64,000 nucleotides of DNA. Source: Desulfurococcaceae archaeon (GTDB lineage: Archaea > Thermoproteota > Thermoprotei_A > Sulfolobales > Desulfurococcaceae). Position numbers and translations under genes: made by a program. Below, in pieces: positions 23,455-32,758 of the stretch (position 1 is the stretch's first letter; each line of letters begins with the position of its first letter). The notes beneath the pieces were generated by a model that was given only the letters and a program-made list of their open reading frames with translations, did not search any database and was not told the DNA's origin. The stretch spans positions 310,001 through 374,000 of the forward strand of contig JAWBQJ010000001.1 of NCBI GenBank assembly GCA_038845865.1. Direction: 5' to 3'.

Positions 23455-26400
23455 CTACCACACGGTTAGCGGCAGGTATAGCGGTATGCTATACCACTCA
23501 AAGTACACTCTCGCCGTCCCTCCATCAATCCAGCCGACAGTTGTTACCGGCATTTTCATCAGCGCTTCTAGCGGTACTATGTACGCGCCTTTCGGCGCCG
23601 TGTCAGTAGGCTTCACTACCACCCTAACGTCTAGTACCGTACTAGTTACGCTCACGACTTCGGTGTAAACTACCAGCCCGTATTTGAGCAGGTCGGGTAT
23701 ATAGTAGGTTCCCGTATCCGTGTATACCATTCCCGTGTTAGTCGCGTTCAGTACTGCTGGTAGTAGGTCTTTGACCTGCGTTCTAATACTTAGTAATAAC
23801 TCGTACCCTTTAACGGCGGCGTTATAGCCTGCTGTAATCCTCGTAACCACGGGTATTAGTTCCACTGTGAATGGCTCAGCGTAGTCTACTCCGCGGAACT
23901 GTATATTCCTCACGACAACCCTGTAAACGCCTGGAGTGAGAGCCGGTGACACCACCATCGATAAGCCGGGTTCAACGCTGTCCCAGAACCTAGTCGGGTT
24001 GTAGCTACCCCCGCCACGCGGGTCTCTCGAGAGCTCCGCGGCTAGCTGCACGCTGTTAACCGTGTACTCGTATACCCTTAGGGTGGCCGGGTCCACCATG
24101 TAGTAGGTGTAGGGGCCGTACACGTGCACGTCCACGTTGCTGGCGTACTCGGGCTTGTCGTACACGGGCCAGGTTACCCTCACGCCAAGGGCCCATGGGT
24201 CTCTGAGTGCGGGGTGTACTATGACCTTGAACACCCTCCAATCGCCTGATTCGTACCTCCACGTGTAGTCGAATGCCCCTCTCAAGTAAGTGTTCTTCCT
24301 GGGCGTGTTCTCCGTGTAGGGCTTAATGGCGTATATCCTTTCCTCTCTGAGCTCCACGGGCACGAAGAACGATACTGGTACCAGTGCACGGAAACCTTTC
24401 GCGGCCTCCTCCACCACTACGTAGCCGCTGTAGAACCCTGGGTTTGCGGGCGCCCTGACAATGAGGTTGACTACTGCCTTCTCACCCTTGCCAACCAGTA
24501 CTCTCGAGGGCGTCGCGTAGACCTCTGCCCAGGGCTTGTACTGGTACCCTACGACCCTTGCCTTGACGGGTATTAATCCCCTATACGTGGCACCTGATAC
24601 TCCCAGCCTCACGACGAGGTATCTCGGTAGCGTGGTGGGCTCTACGCCCATGTACGCCCTAACCAGGTGCTCGATCTCGCTGATCTGCCCTTCAAGGTCG
24701 CCCATTTGCACCCTGAGGGCGTTTCCTCCGAGTATATTGTAGTATATTCTGGCGGTTTCGAGCCATGAAAACCTGCCATCAGCACCGACGTCGATCCAGT
24801 ACGCTAGTTCGAGTATGCTCGACGAGATCGTGTTATTGTACGCCCCGGTTCTACCGCCCGCTTCGAAGTACTCGAAGGGGTATATCACCTCTATTTCGAA
24901 GTAGTCGTACTTCTTCAATGCTTCGGCGTCTACGACCATGTGCCCGTACACCGTTGCGGCTGTGACGTTTAGTGTGATGCTGTCACCGCTACACGAGGTT
25001 ATGACAGCCGGCTCAACTACGCCTTTAACCAGGTCACAGAAGCTCCTCGTCTCCACAGCCTCCAGCCTAGTGGAGTACACCTTGTAGTCGCCGGCACCTT
25101 CGATCGTGATAGTCCTTGTAACGGCCCTGGCGGCTACTTCGGGTATGAATACTTTTGGCTCAAACCACTCCCCGGACGGAATCTCACCATACGTTACTGA
25201 ACTGTAAGTGCCAGAGAGCTCTGAGAGCAGGTCTTTTAGCAAGTCCCTCGAGTACACCCTGGGGTATGACGGGTCTAGTACGGCGGTCACGGCCTTGTAC
25301 GCGTTCACGAAGCCCGCTCCTTGTGATAGCTCGTCAAAGCCCATGTCGTGGGCATTGTTCATCAACACTGTTTTCAGTAGGTATGGCGGTATCCTCGAAC
25401 CGTACTTGGACTTGTAAGCCGATACTACTAGTGCGCCGACACCGGCGGCCATGGGCGTGGCTTGGCTGGTACCACTGAACAGCGCGTGTACCAGCCTCCC
25501 GTTAAGTGTCCTGTAGCCGAGTGCCTGCCACGTTCTACCCGTAGCCCAGGCAAACGCGCCGACGGCGACCACGTCCGGCTTAACCACGCCGAGCTCTGTT
25601 GGGCCGCGGTTGCTCCAGCTTATGACCTGCCTGCTTGAACCGGGCCACGCGTAGCCGTAGATCGGCCTATATGTGAACTCCGTGGCCGCGCCAACGCTTA
25701 TTGATAGTGAAGATGCTGCTGGCGAGGCTATGGTACCGTAGCCCGGTCCACCGTTACCCACGGCTATGAAGTGAGCCGTGCCCGTTACCAGCGTTGTGTA
25801 GTCGAAGAGCAGGCTCTCGGGGTCCATTCCGCTGTTCCAGCCCCACAGAGCCCAGCCGCTAATTCCATAGGAGTTACTGGTTATGTCTACTTGGTGCTGC
25901 CCAGTGTAGGTCCATTTCCAGGACCAGCCCTCGAAGGCTATCCACGGGTTTGTTAGTAGCGCTGGCCACAGGTACGTGGAGCCCGTACCGTAGGGGGTCG
26001 CGATGTCGAACCCCGTGAAGAAGTACACTGAGACAGCTACCGTGCCGAAGTACAGCGCTGGCGAGGCCGCGATCTTCGTTGCGGGTGCTTGGCCCGACAT
26101 GCTCCTAACACCGTACCCTGTCTCTGCATAGTAGTCTCTACCGGCCGCTGTGGTAGCGCAGAAGGTCCCGTGGCTGTGGTAGTCGTACTCTATTACGACG
26201 TAGTCTCCGTAGGGGTCTAGTCCAGGCCACACGAGTGCTACTGTTTCACCACTCCAAGTTTCAAGTGAAAGCAGCGTGTACGTGCTGATACCGTAGAGTG
26301 GCGGTAACGGCGTGACGTGCTCTTTCAAGGCACCCGTCTTTTCGAGTATTATGCCGAAGGCAGCATCGTACACGTAACCTGCTAGCGTGCCAACAGAGTA

Positions 26401-27645
26401 GTCGTAGAGCCCGTCCCCGTTGAGGTCCCTTGCAACGACTTCGTTACCGTACTTAATGGGTGTTTCGTCAGCGAATGAGAAATCGGGTGATCGGCCCACG
26501 TCTCCCGGTATGCTTACACTGCAGGGTGCTGGCTCGAGGGCCCATCTCAACAGGTATAGTGCAGTAGAGGTGTCAGCGTACAGCGTGTCGTAGTACCCGT
26601 CCCCGTTACTGTCGACGACTATTACCGGTACGGTGTAGTATATCGTGGCGATGGCCGTGGACACGTACTGCATCATTAAACCGAACCTTACCACGCCACT
26701 ACTAGGTATGCTTCCAATGTACCACTTGTTACCTTCAGGGAAGGGTAACCAGCCCGTGAATGCTCTGCAACCGGATACGCTGACGTACAGGCCGGCGGTC
26801 CATTTGAATACGTAGTACGGCGGATAGAACAGGTAGAGCTGTGCAGGGTCTACTACTATGTACCCGTCTCCCGTGGGCATCGCCTTGACCGGCGTTAGTA
26901 CTAGTCCTAGGCTACTAACGTCAAATACCAGTGGTAGCCCGTACTCGTCCCTAGCTATCGCGTCTAGCCCTAACCCGGGTGAAGCGTAATCCACGCCGGT
27001 ATCGATGATGGCTAATTTTACGTCCTCGCCCCTAACACCGTACTGCGTCCACACATCTATCGCCCCGGTTATGTTAACGGTGTAGTGGTAGCTTCCCGTA
27101 CCACCGCTCCCTACTTGCAACACCTCGCCCAGTAGCTGGTCGGTTCCGAGCACCTCATCCGCCATTCTCTGCTCCCTATTGATCAAGGCGTCTAGCCTGG
27201 TGTCGGGTAGTATGGCTAAGACCCCCGGCGTGCGCGCCAGCTCGTCCAGCTGATCCCTCGTTATCGCCGCGATGACGACGTCGTACACGTGGGTGGGTAG
27301 CGCCGCGACGAGACCTAATACCTTGCCCTTTAAGGCGGTTAAGGGAGTGCTCTTATCAACAACAATAATTACCTGCCCTACCTTGACGCCTTCTACCAGG
27401 TTAAATACATCTCTGCTAGGCTTAGTGAACGATAAGAGCGCGGGGTCTTCTACGTATGCACCGTGGTTCCAGTAGTTCTCGTCAAGGAGTGCGGGGCTCA
27501 CGTAAGCTCTACTGTACCTCGGAGCTAGCTCCGAGCCGGTACTTCCCGCCAGGGCCATTGAAGGTGTTAAGGGAACTAGTAGGAGTGATGTTAGAACTAG
27601 AACTAACACGTACTTAGGTACTCTGTTGAACGCTCTATAGCTCAT
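23455..27645 (-). CDS. Giant secreted subtilisin-like serine protease (STABLE-like)
   Basis: Extracellular S8 protease of about 1396 residues. N-terminal signal (PKYVLVLVLTSLLLVPLTPSMALA), then a propeptide-like region (about 60-165) and the catalytic triad: Asp in AIIDTGVDY (about 215), His in YHSHGTF (about 491), Ser in FSGTSQATPMAAG (about 723). The 275-residue insertion between Asp and His is very large; the C-terminal 600 residues are beta-rich without an anchor. I start at ATG 27645, 6 nt after GGGGTG. The gene precedes the coiled-coil surface protein on the same strand, as expected if the protease rides on the stalk like STABLE on tetrabrachion. Likely digests peptides for growth. Confidence 0.9.
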   Translation of the reverse strand: MSYRAFNRVPKYVLVLVLTSLLLVPLTPSMALAGSTGSELAPRYSRAYVSPALLDENYWNHGAYVEDPALLSFTKPSRDVFNLVEGVKVGQVIIVVDKSTPLTALKGKVLGLVAALPTHVYDVVIAAITRDQLDELARTPGVLAILPDTRLDALINREQRMADEVLGTDQLLGEVLQVGSGGTGSYHYTVNITGAIDVWTQYGVRGEDVKLAIIDTGVDYASPGLGLDAIARDEYGLPLVFDVSSLGLVLTPVKAMPTGDGYIVVDPAQLYLFYPPYYVFKWTAGLYVSVSGCRAFTGWLPFPEGNKWYIGSIPSSGVVRFGLMMQYVSTAIATIYYTVPVIVVDSNGDGYYDTLYADTSTALYLLRWALEPAPCSVSIPGDVGRSPDFSFADETPIKYGNEVVARDLNGDGLYDYSVGTLAGYVYDAAFGIILEKTGALKEHVTPLPPLYGISTYTLLSLETWSGETVALVWPGLDPYGDYVVIEYDYHSHGTFCATTAAGRDYYAETGYGVRSMSGQAPATKIAASPALYFGTVAVSVYFFTGFDIATPYGTGSTYLWPALLTNPWIAFEGWSWKWTYTGQHQVDITSNSYGISGWALWGWNSGMDPESLLFDYTTLVTGTAHFIAVGNGGPGYGTIASPAASSLSISVGAATEFTYRPIYGYAWPGSSRQVISWSNRGPTELGVVKPDVVAVGAFAWATGRTWQALGYRTLNGRLVHALFSGTSQATPMAAGVGALVVSAYKSKYGSRIPPYLLKTVLMNNAHDMGFDELSQGAGFVNAYKAVTAVLDPSYPRVYSRDLLKDLLSELSGTYSSVTYGEIPSGEWFEPKVFIPEVAARAVTRTITIEGAGDYKVYSTRLEAVETRSFCDLVKGVVEPAVITSCSGDSITLNVTAATVYGHMVVDAEALKKYDYFEIEVIYPFEYFEAGGRTGAYNNTISSSILELAYWIDVGADGRFSWLETARIYYNILGGNALRVQMGDLEGQISEIEHLVRAYMGVEPTTLPRYLVVRLGVSGATYRGLIPVKARVVGYQYKPWAEVYATPSRVLVGKGEKAVVNLIVRAPANPGFYSGYVVVEEAAKGFRALVPVSFFVPVELREERIYAIKPYTENTPRKNTYLRGAFDYTWRYESGDWRVFKVIVHPALRDPWALGVRVTWPVYDKPEYASNVDVHVYGPYTYYMVDPATLRVYEYTVNSVQLAAELSRDPRGGGSYNPTRFWDSVEPGLSMVVSPALTPGVYRVVVRNIQFRGVDYAEPFTVELIPVVTRITAGYNAAVKGYELLLSIRTQVKDLLPAVLNATNTGMVYTDTGTYYIPDLLKYGLVVYTEVVSVTSTVLDVRVVVKPTDTAPKGAYIVPLEALMKMPVTTVGWIDGGTARVYFEWYSIPLYLPLTVW

Positions 27646-28016
27646 TACAGGCACCCCTGTTTATGAGAAAGCATAGAAGAAGTTAATAAGTCTTAACAAG
27701 TTTTCGTGTTCACTAAAGCTACCCTCACTGTAGTCCGAGATCGCGTACTGTTCCGTTCTCGCGGATTGTTCCAGGCCTTTCGGTGCCTTCGGGGCGGTTA
27801 AATAGGCGCTTATAGCGCGCAGTTGCCCGTGCCCACTAGCTAGGTCCCGTTAGCGCACTCACCAGATCTCGCGTTTCCGGGATCCACGATCACCCGCGGG
27901 GAGGTGACCCGGGGAAACCGCGATGAGCCTCCCAGTAAACGTAGAGGAGCTCAGAGCGGGAAAGGCGTTCCAGTCGCCGCGCTAAACACGGTCGGTTACT
28001 CGCGGATATGCGACCC
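27646..28016. other. 371-bp intergenic region, GC-rich, no gene recognised
   Basis: The first about 70 bp hold the protease promoter (minus strand TTATTAA) and ribosome site. The rest is GC-rich with several short self-complementary stretches, for example GGAGG (27899-27903) with CCTCC (27928-27932) around a TGA...ATGAG arrangement that could fold as a kink-turn. I find no tRNA, SRP or RNase P signature. A small RNA is possible but unproven. Confidence 0.35.
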
Positions 28017-29210
28017 TTAGTTGCTCGATACGCTTATTCTCACTGTGAGCGAGCCCGTTAAAGCCTCTACACCCACCACTACGTAGGCTTCTTCCATGGC
28101 AAGCTCTCTAAGGCTTATAGTTGCAGAGTATACTTCATTCCAGTTACTTGCCATTATTGGAGCGTCCCTTAATCTCAGCCTGAGAATCCACGGCATTACA
28201 TAGCGTTCAGGGTACCACACTGTGGCCCAGTAAGTGCTCCCCAGGGAGTAGAACTGCCCCGTGGTTGGTATGGTAGCCGGGTCAACGTAAGTCACCGGGA
28301 AGTGTAGCAGGTAGCTGGATTCGTAGACGTACATCACGGGAGTGAAGGCTACGGTAGAGCTGGCTACTACGCTAATGTTCACCTTGATGCTTAAGACGTC
28401 CACGCCGCGGACCCTAATGACCCTGTAGACCTGCAAGTACGCGCCGTTAGAGAGCACTTCGATGCTGTCCCCCATCACGGTGTAGTTCACCGATACACCG
28501 CACCCGTTAAAAGCACCGCTCACTCTGCTGTAAGTGAGCACCGATGGAATGCAGTACACTGGGTCGGAGTACGCGTACGTAACCCGGCGGAAGAGGCCTA
28601 CATTAGGAGATTGCGTGAAGAGCTCTATGCCTGGACCCTCGATGAGCGCGTTCACGGAGCTGGAGTTGCCTACGAAGACCTTAAAGCCAACGGGCAACAC
28701 CGCCCACACACCTTCACCGCTATCGCCGCTTGGAAGCCTCAGGTATCGTAGTAGCTCGGGGTCCACGTAAACCTTGTTCCTTATGGTTTCGGGGGCGCGT
28801 GATAGGTTCGGGTCTAGCCTAGGCACGTAGTAGTAGGCTATACCGTTCTTGGACAATACCACTATGCTCACCGGCTCGGAGAACGCTGGTAACTCGACTT
28901 CGTAGGCACTCGTTATGAGCATGTCTAGGCGCTCGCAGTGAACTGGGTTATTCAGCGCGTCTTTAACCACGATCTCGGTGACGTGGACTGGGAGGTAGGG
29001 CTGTATTACCAGCTTGAAAGAGCTCTCGTTCACATAACGCAGCGAAAGAACGGGCGGGTATATTACGTAGTAGAACCTCTCAAGACCACTGTTCAACTGG
29101 CTATTCACGCCCTCCACCGAGTTAGTCATCCAAGCGCAAAAGCCCATGATCAAGCCCACTACCACCATTAACGCTAAGTAAGCACCTACAATGGACTCTA
29201 CACCGTGCAT
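28017..29210 (-). CDS. Pilin-like surface protein with class III-type N-terminus
   Basis: A 397-residue protein whose N-terminus MHGVESIVGAYLALMVVVGLIMG looks like a very short class III signal: Gly, then a Val-Glu-rich start of a hydrophobic helix, as in archaeal pilins processed by PibD. The rest is a beta-rich extracellular domain with many Tyr, Val and Ser residues and a few cysteines (including FNGCGVSV), and no second membrane helix. ATG 29210 follows GGTGGG. It is unlike the five-gene pilin operon further on in sequence but similar in plan. Its upstream neighbour encodes an unrelated helical protein 185 bp away. Assembly or adhesion function is inferred. Confidence 0.65.
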   Translation of the reverse strand: MHGVESIVGAYLALMVVVGLIMGFCAWMTNSVEGVNSQLNSGLERFYYVIYPPVLSLRYVNESSFKLVIQPYLPVHVTEIVVKDALNNPVHCERLDMLITSAYEVELPAFSEPVSIVVLSKNGIAYYYVPRLDPNLSRAPETIRNKVYVDPELLRYLRLPSGDSGEGVWAVLPVGFKVFVGNSSSVNALIEGPGIELFTQSPNVGLFRRVTYAYSDPVYCIPSVLTYSRVSGAFNGCGVSVNYTVMGDSIEVLSNGAYLQVYRVIRVRGVDVLSIKVNISVVASSTVAFTPVMYVYESSYLLHFPVTYVDPATIPTTGQFYSLGSTYWATVWYPERYVMPWILRLRLRDAPIMASNWNEVYSATISLRELAMEEAYVVVGVEALTGSLTVRISVSSN

Positions 29211-29395
29211 GGAGCACGCCCACCAGCAACTAGGAGCGGTTTACAAGGAGGAGAGCCTGGTGAAACTACTCTAACTACCCGTACCGTTGAAGGTGAAGAT
29301 CTGCCTCAAGCCAGCGTATAGCACCAGGTAAGCGCGCGGATGCTGCTCAGGCTTGAAAAGCAGTGCTCACTACTCGTTAAAAGAGCTCCAGGTCG

Positions 29396-30061
29396 CTATT
29401 CCCGTTTCAGCATTTCTCTCAGTCTTTCACGTAGGCTGCTCGGATCGGTCATGAACACCTCGACCAGGGAGTCTACCGCTTCCGAATTCTCGTCTCCTAG
29501 TATGAGTGAAAGGTACATTTTTGCAATGAGTTCCACGGTCTGTAGCGACCCGTAAACCCTAATTAAAAGGGCTTTAAAGGCTTCGGGGTTGTCTAGTAAC
29601 AAGGCTATGCAATCACTATTGTTAAACTTCATGCAGTATAGGTCAAGGGTATAAGCTAGTCCTGGACTTTTAGCATTAATACGGTTCTTAAGCTGCTTGG
29701 AGAAGGTTTCATAGAGTGCTTGAAAGACCAAGTCGGTGAAAGTCAGCTTCTTCACGCTTTTCTCGGATCCGTATAGAAGTGAAAGTAAGATTATGTTTCT
29801 GGTAAACTCCTCGCTCACGGCCTCTCCACTCTTCATCTCTAAAAACTGGATCATCGCTGACAGCTTGGGCATGTTCTTCGGGCCAATGCTCTTTTGCAAG
29901 ATACTCTTGATCTCCTCCTTGGAGAGGGCCTTAACTAGCTCTTTGAATAGGGCAATTCTTCCGTGAACGTCTTCGTTTAAAGGCTCCTCTAGAGTGATAG
30001 GTGGTTGAAGTGGGTTGGGGTCTTTGCTTCTTGCGGCTTTTCTGATATCAGTGAACTTCAC
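29396..30061 (-). CDS. Unknown helical protein, homologue of the last RiPP-operon gene
   Basis: About 221 residues, all-helical, no signal or membrane segment. The C-terminal 110 residues align with the 117-residue protein at 13641-13994 (KSPGLAYTLDLYC, NPEAFKALLIRVYGS and the closing DPSSLRERLREML correspond to KFPGLLELLELHC, KPEFVFEVIQKIYSN and DPEEFKREIKKLL). The N-terminal 110 residues are extra and contain AKKALS-type helices (LFKELVKALSKEEIKSILQK). GTG 30061 is preceded by GAGGTG, better than TTG 30082. A TATA-like TTATTAAG lies near 30175-30185. I see no radical SAM or transporter partner beside this copy. Confidence 0.65.
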   Translation of the reverse strand: MKFTDIRKAARSKDPNPLQPPITLEEPLNEDVHGRIALFKELVKALSKEEIKSILQKSIGPKNMPKLSAMIQFLEMKSGEAVSEEFTRNIILLSLLYGSEKSVKKLTFTDLVFQALYETFSKQLKNRINAKSPGLAYTLDLYCMKFNNSDCIALLLDNPEAFKALLIRVYGSLQTVELIAKMYLSLILGDENSEAVDSLVEVFMTDPSSLRERLREMLKRE

Positions 30062-30228
30062 TATCCACCTCACCACAGGCAATTATGTACTTGAACACCC
30101 TGGCAATCTTACCCACCTAATCATTGGTAGTGGAAGAAGCGCTTTCCCCATAAATTGGCAAATACCAGTGTTCCTTAATAAGTTTAATCGTACTCGGTAT
30201 AGTATGTAGCGGTAGTGCCGATCTCTCC

Positions 30229-30260
30229 GCGCCTAGGAGGTAAAGTTTCTCCTGAGGCGC
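30229..30260. other. Stable hairpin with 11-bp stem
   Basis: GCGCCTAGGAG (30229-30239) pairs with CTCCT-G-AGGCGC (30249-30260) with one bulged G and a 9-nt loop. It lies in the gap between the Tfx-like regulator and the promoter of the 29396-30061 gene. It could be a processing site, part of a small RNA or a terminator on either strand. Nothing else is recognised in 30083-30346. Confidence 0.4.
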
Positions 30261-30346
30261 CTCCATGGAAGCCGGCTGACCTTCCTGCCCGCTACTGTGC
30301 CGGGCTCGTAGCGGTTGATTGGATGCTCTGGTTGATCGCGAGGTTT

Positions 30347-30652
30347 TTACGCCGTTTCAGCTATCGCCTTTTCTTTTTCCTTAATCTTCCTGTACATCTC
30401 TATCGAGGATACCAAGTCCGCTATGTCATCAATCTTTACGAGTCCTTTCTCTATCGCGAGCTTCAACGTCTCTATAGCCATGTCTATTTTCTCTTCAATC
30501 TTTTTCTTTACAATGCTAACAGTCGGCTGGGACTTACCGAGCATTTTAGCCGCTACGGTGACGTTGTTGTACCTAAGCAGTACATCTAGAACTTTAACCT
30601 CCTCCTCCGTAAGGAGCGTTCTTCCAAACTTTTTCTTCCTCGTAAAGCTCAC
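30347..30652 (-). CDS. Tfx-like DNA-binding transcriptional regulator
   Basis: A 101-residue protein with a helix-turn-helix of the Tfx type: RTLLTEEEVKVLDVLLRYNNVTVAAKMLGKSQPTVSIVKKKIEEKI, in which TVAAKMLGKSQPTVS is the turn. The C-terminal half is a charged helix. Tfx from Methanothermobacter regulates the fmd operon; the target here is unknown. GTG 30652 may be leaderless, since the TATA box (TTATATAG, 30675-30682 on the minus strand) places the transcript start at about the GTG. The divergent APC transporter gene is 400 bp away. Confidence 0.75.
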   Translation of the reverse strand: MSFTRKKKFGRTLLTEEEVKVLDVLLRYNNVTVAAKMLGKSQPTVSIVKKKIEEKIDMAIETLKLAIEKGLVKIDDIADLVSSIEMYRKIKEKEKAIAETA

Positions 30653-31069
30653 CCCCTTCCAGCGAGATACCTTTCTATATAATTGTAAATATTTAAAACA
30701 ACTTATATGTCTTTCTGCGCGTTTTCTGCGCTGTAAGCATAACTGGGCGAGGAGAAGCTATATCTCGCGCCATTTGACGGTAGCTCCAACTTCTGGAGAC
30801 TCAACACGTTTCCGTAGCTTCTCTGTAACCCGTTCTAGCCGGGAAGAAGGGTGTTTATTCAGGTAGTTCACGCACTACTTGCATTACTTAATAGATATTA
30901 CAGTTCTCGTCTATGGAGCGGTGCCGATCCCCAGCTATTACCTCCCAAAGGAGCTCACATAAACTTAAAGTCACCCCCGAGTCCTTAGTAGCGTTAAAGC
31001 TTCTTGACCTTTAAAGGTATGAAAAGATATATCTGAGTAAAGCCTTATTAATACTTAAGGGTGACTTCT
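30653..31069. promoter_or_regulatory. 417-bp divergent intergenic region with two perfect palindromes
   Basis: It holds the Tfx promoter (30675-30682) and, before the transporter gene, ACCTTTAAAGGT (31007-31018, 12-bp perfect palindrome) and AGATATATCT (31025-31034, 10-bp perfect palindrome). The second could also contain the TATA element. A CCTTATTAATACTTAAGG imperfect inverted repeat follows (31043-31060). These are operator candidates for the transporter. No gene or RNA is recognised in the middle of the gap. Confidence 0.5.
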
Positions 31070-32689
31070 GTGGGCGAGGAGGTAGTATTTGTCCGAAGAG
31101 CCTCGGGCCTAGTTAGAGAGCTAGGCTGGTACGATGTAGCTATATGGGCTTTAGCGACGCCAGCTGCATCGGGTATGACATATTATGCCGTAAAGATTCT
31201 GGGTGACCCCTCAGCCTATGGAGGTAACATAGCGTTATCCTTCTTCATTGCGGGGTTGATGTTCCTCCCACCCATGATAGGCTTCATAATGATCGCGGCG
31301 TCTTTTCCAAGGTCCAGTAGCCTGTACGTCGTCGCTTCAAGAACCCTTCACCCAGTGTTTGGGTTCCTACCGTTCTGGTACTTCATAATAGGTGGAGGTG
31401 CAGCACTGTGTTCCGGTTTCCTACTATTCATTGGAATTAAAGCTATGAGTGGGCCCCTAGCCGTTGCAGGACTCATTTCCGGTAGTAAGGACCTTATCAA
31501 CATGGCGGAAGCGTTAATAAACCCGACAAACCAGATGATCGTCGCGATCGTCCTCGTACTCGTGATCTGGGCAATCAACTACACCGGTATGAGGGTAATT
31601 AAGTGGGTTATGAGGATACTTACTACTATACCGTTAACGGTCACCCTGATAGGCCTTATAGCACTACTTTTCGTAGGCCCTAACGGCGGCCTTTCGAGGT
31701 TCGACGCCGTGTACGGTCCCGGCGCGTCGGGCAGGGTCATGGAGGTGGCTTTTAAGAGCCCTGTGGCAGAAGCCCATGGAGTATCAGTTCTGCAACCAAA
31801 TGATCTGTTAACTGGAACCTACAACATGCTACTATGGACTCTATGGGCTTGGACGGGCTTAGAGGTGTTAACTTTCGTGGGCAGCGAGGTCAAGGATCCT
31901 TCCAAGAGCTACGTAAAGGGCTACATAGCCGGGTTTATAGCGGTGATGGCTCTCTACGTGGCTAATGCGTTAATACTGCCATGGGTTTACAACTATGATT
32001 TCCTGGCTGCCTACTCCTACATGAAGTCCGAGTACGAAGACGTTTTGAGAAGCGTTTTAGGCGGCAAGTTAACGCCGGATCCTTCAGTTCCATTCTATTT
32101 AAGCATAGCGGCTGGTCACCCCGCGCTAGCAGTAATCATCGGCTTAGCTTACTTCCTGTGGTATGTTAACACCGTCATACCTATATGGGTAGCCGGCGTT
32201 AGAGGATTCTTCTCAATGGCATTCGATAGAGCTTTACCTGAAAAGCTCTCCGAAGTCTCCTCGAGGTGGGCTGCTCCAACCTGGGCTAACCACGTAGTGG
32301 CCGTACTTGCGGCCTTTGGCGCTGTTATGACTCTGCTAGAAAACATGGGATTCGCCGCGGCTACTGCGTTAATATCATTCATGGACTTCAGCTGCTTAAT
32401 GTTCGTCTGGCCGGTGGGCCTGGCGCTTCTACTACTACCGTGGTGGAGGCCAGAGCTGTTCGAGAAAATGGTGTTCCCGTCGAAAGTAGCGGCCGCTATT
32501 ATAGGGGCCTTGACGTTCGCCGTGGGCTGGTTCTTCATGATCATGACGTCTTACCCAGACCCCTTAATAGTGCTCGTGAACATTCTCGTTGGCTTAATAG
32601 GCCTACTGATTTACACCTACCAGTGTGCTAGGAATAGGGCCAAGGGCATAGACCCGGCCAAAATATACACACAGATACCCCCGGCTTAG
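31070..32689 (+). CDS. Amino acid/polyamine permease, APC superfamily
   Basis: A 539-residue membrane protein with about 12 hydrophobic helices. The early segment VRELGWYDVAIWALATPAASGMTYYAVKI resembles the first helix of APC carriers, and WTGLEVLTFVGSEVKDPSKSYVKGYIAG is the hallmark helix 6 with its E-(V/T)-K-(D/N)-P loop. The protein should import amino acids or related solutes by cation symport or exchange. GTG 31070 follows GGGTGA by 5 nt; GTG 31061 is the alternative. A family of short palindromes lies upstream. It fits a peptide- and amino-acid-fermenting lifestyle with the giant subtilase. Substrate unknown. Confidence 0.85.
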   Translation: MGEEVVFVRRASGLVRELGWYDVAIWALATPAASGMTYYAVKILGDPSAYGGNIALSFFIAGLMFLPPMIGFIMIAASFPRSSSLYVVASRTLHPVFGFLPFWYFIIGGGAALCSGFLLFIGIKAMSGPLAVAGLISGSKDLINMAEALINPTNQMIVAIVLVLVIWAINYTGMRVIKWVMRILTTIPLTVTLIGLIALLFVGPNGGLSRFDAVYGPGASGRVMEVAFKSPVAEAHGVSVLQPNDLLTGTYNMLLWTLWAWTGLEVLTFVGSEVKDPSKSYVKGYIAGFIAVMALYVANALILPWVYNYDFLAAYSYMKSEYEDVLRSVLGGKLTPDPSVPFYLSIAAGHPALAVIIGLAYFLWYVNTVIPIWVAGVRGFFSMAFDRALPEKLSEVSSRWAAPTWANHVVAVLAAFGAVMTLLENMGFAAATALISFMDFSCLMFVWPVGLALLLLPWWRPELFEKMVFPSKVAAAIIGALTFAVGWFFMIMTSYPDPLIVLVNILVGLIGLLIYTYQCARNRAKGIDPAKIYTQIPPA

Positions 32690-32758
32690 CTTCCATACCT
32701 TTTTAGCCTTTTCATTACATTTATTACCCGATTTGACCGAATCCATCGCGGTGGTATT

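Noticed and set aside
27890-27990. SRP RNA or RNase P RNA in the GC-rich gap
   Set aside because: The SRP helix 8 pattern (GGAA loop with AGCAG) and RNase P conserved blocks (GAGGAAAG, ACAGAAA) are both absent.
30061-30115. Second small Cys peptide before the 29396-30061 gene
   Set aside because: A 16-codon frame with one Cys overlaps the ribosome site of the gene and has no maturase nearby.
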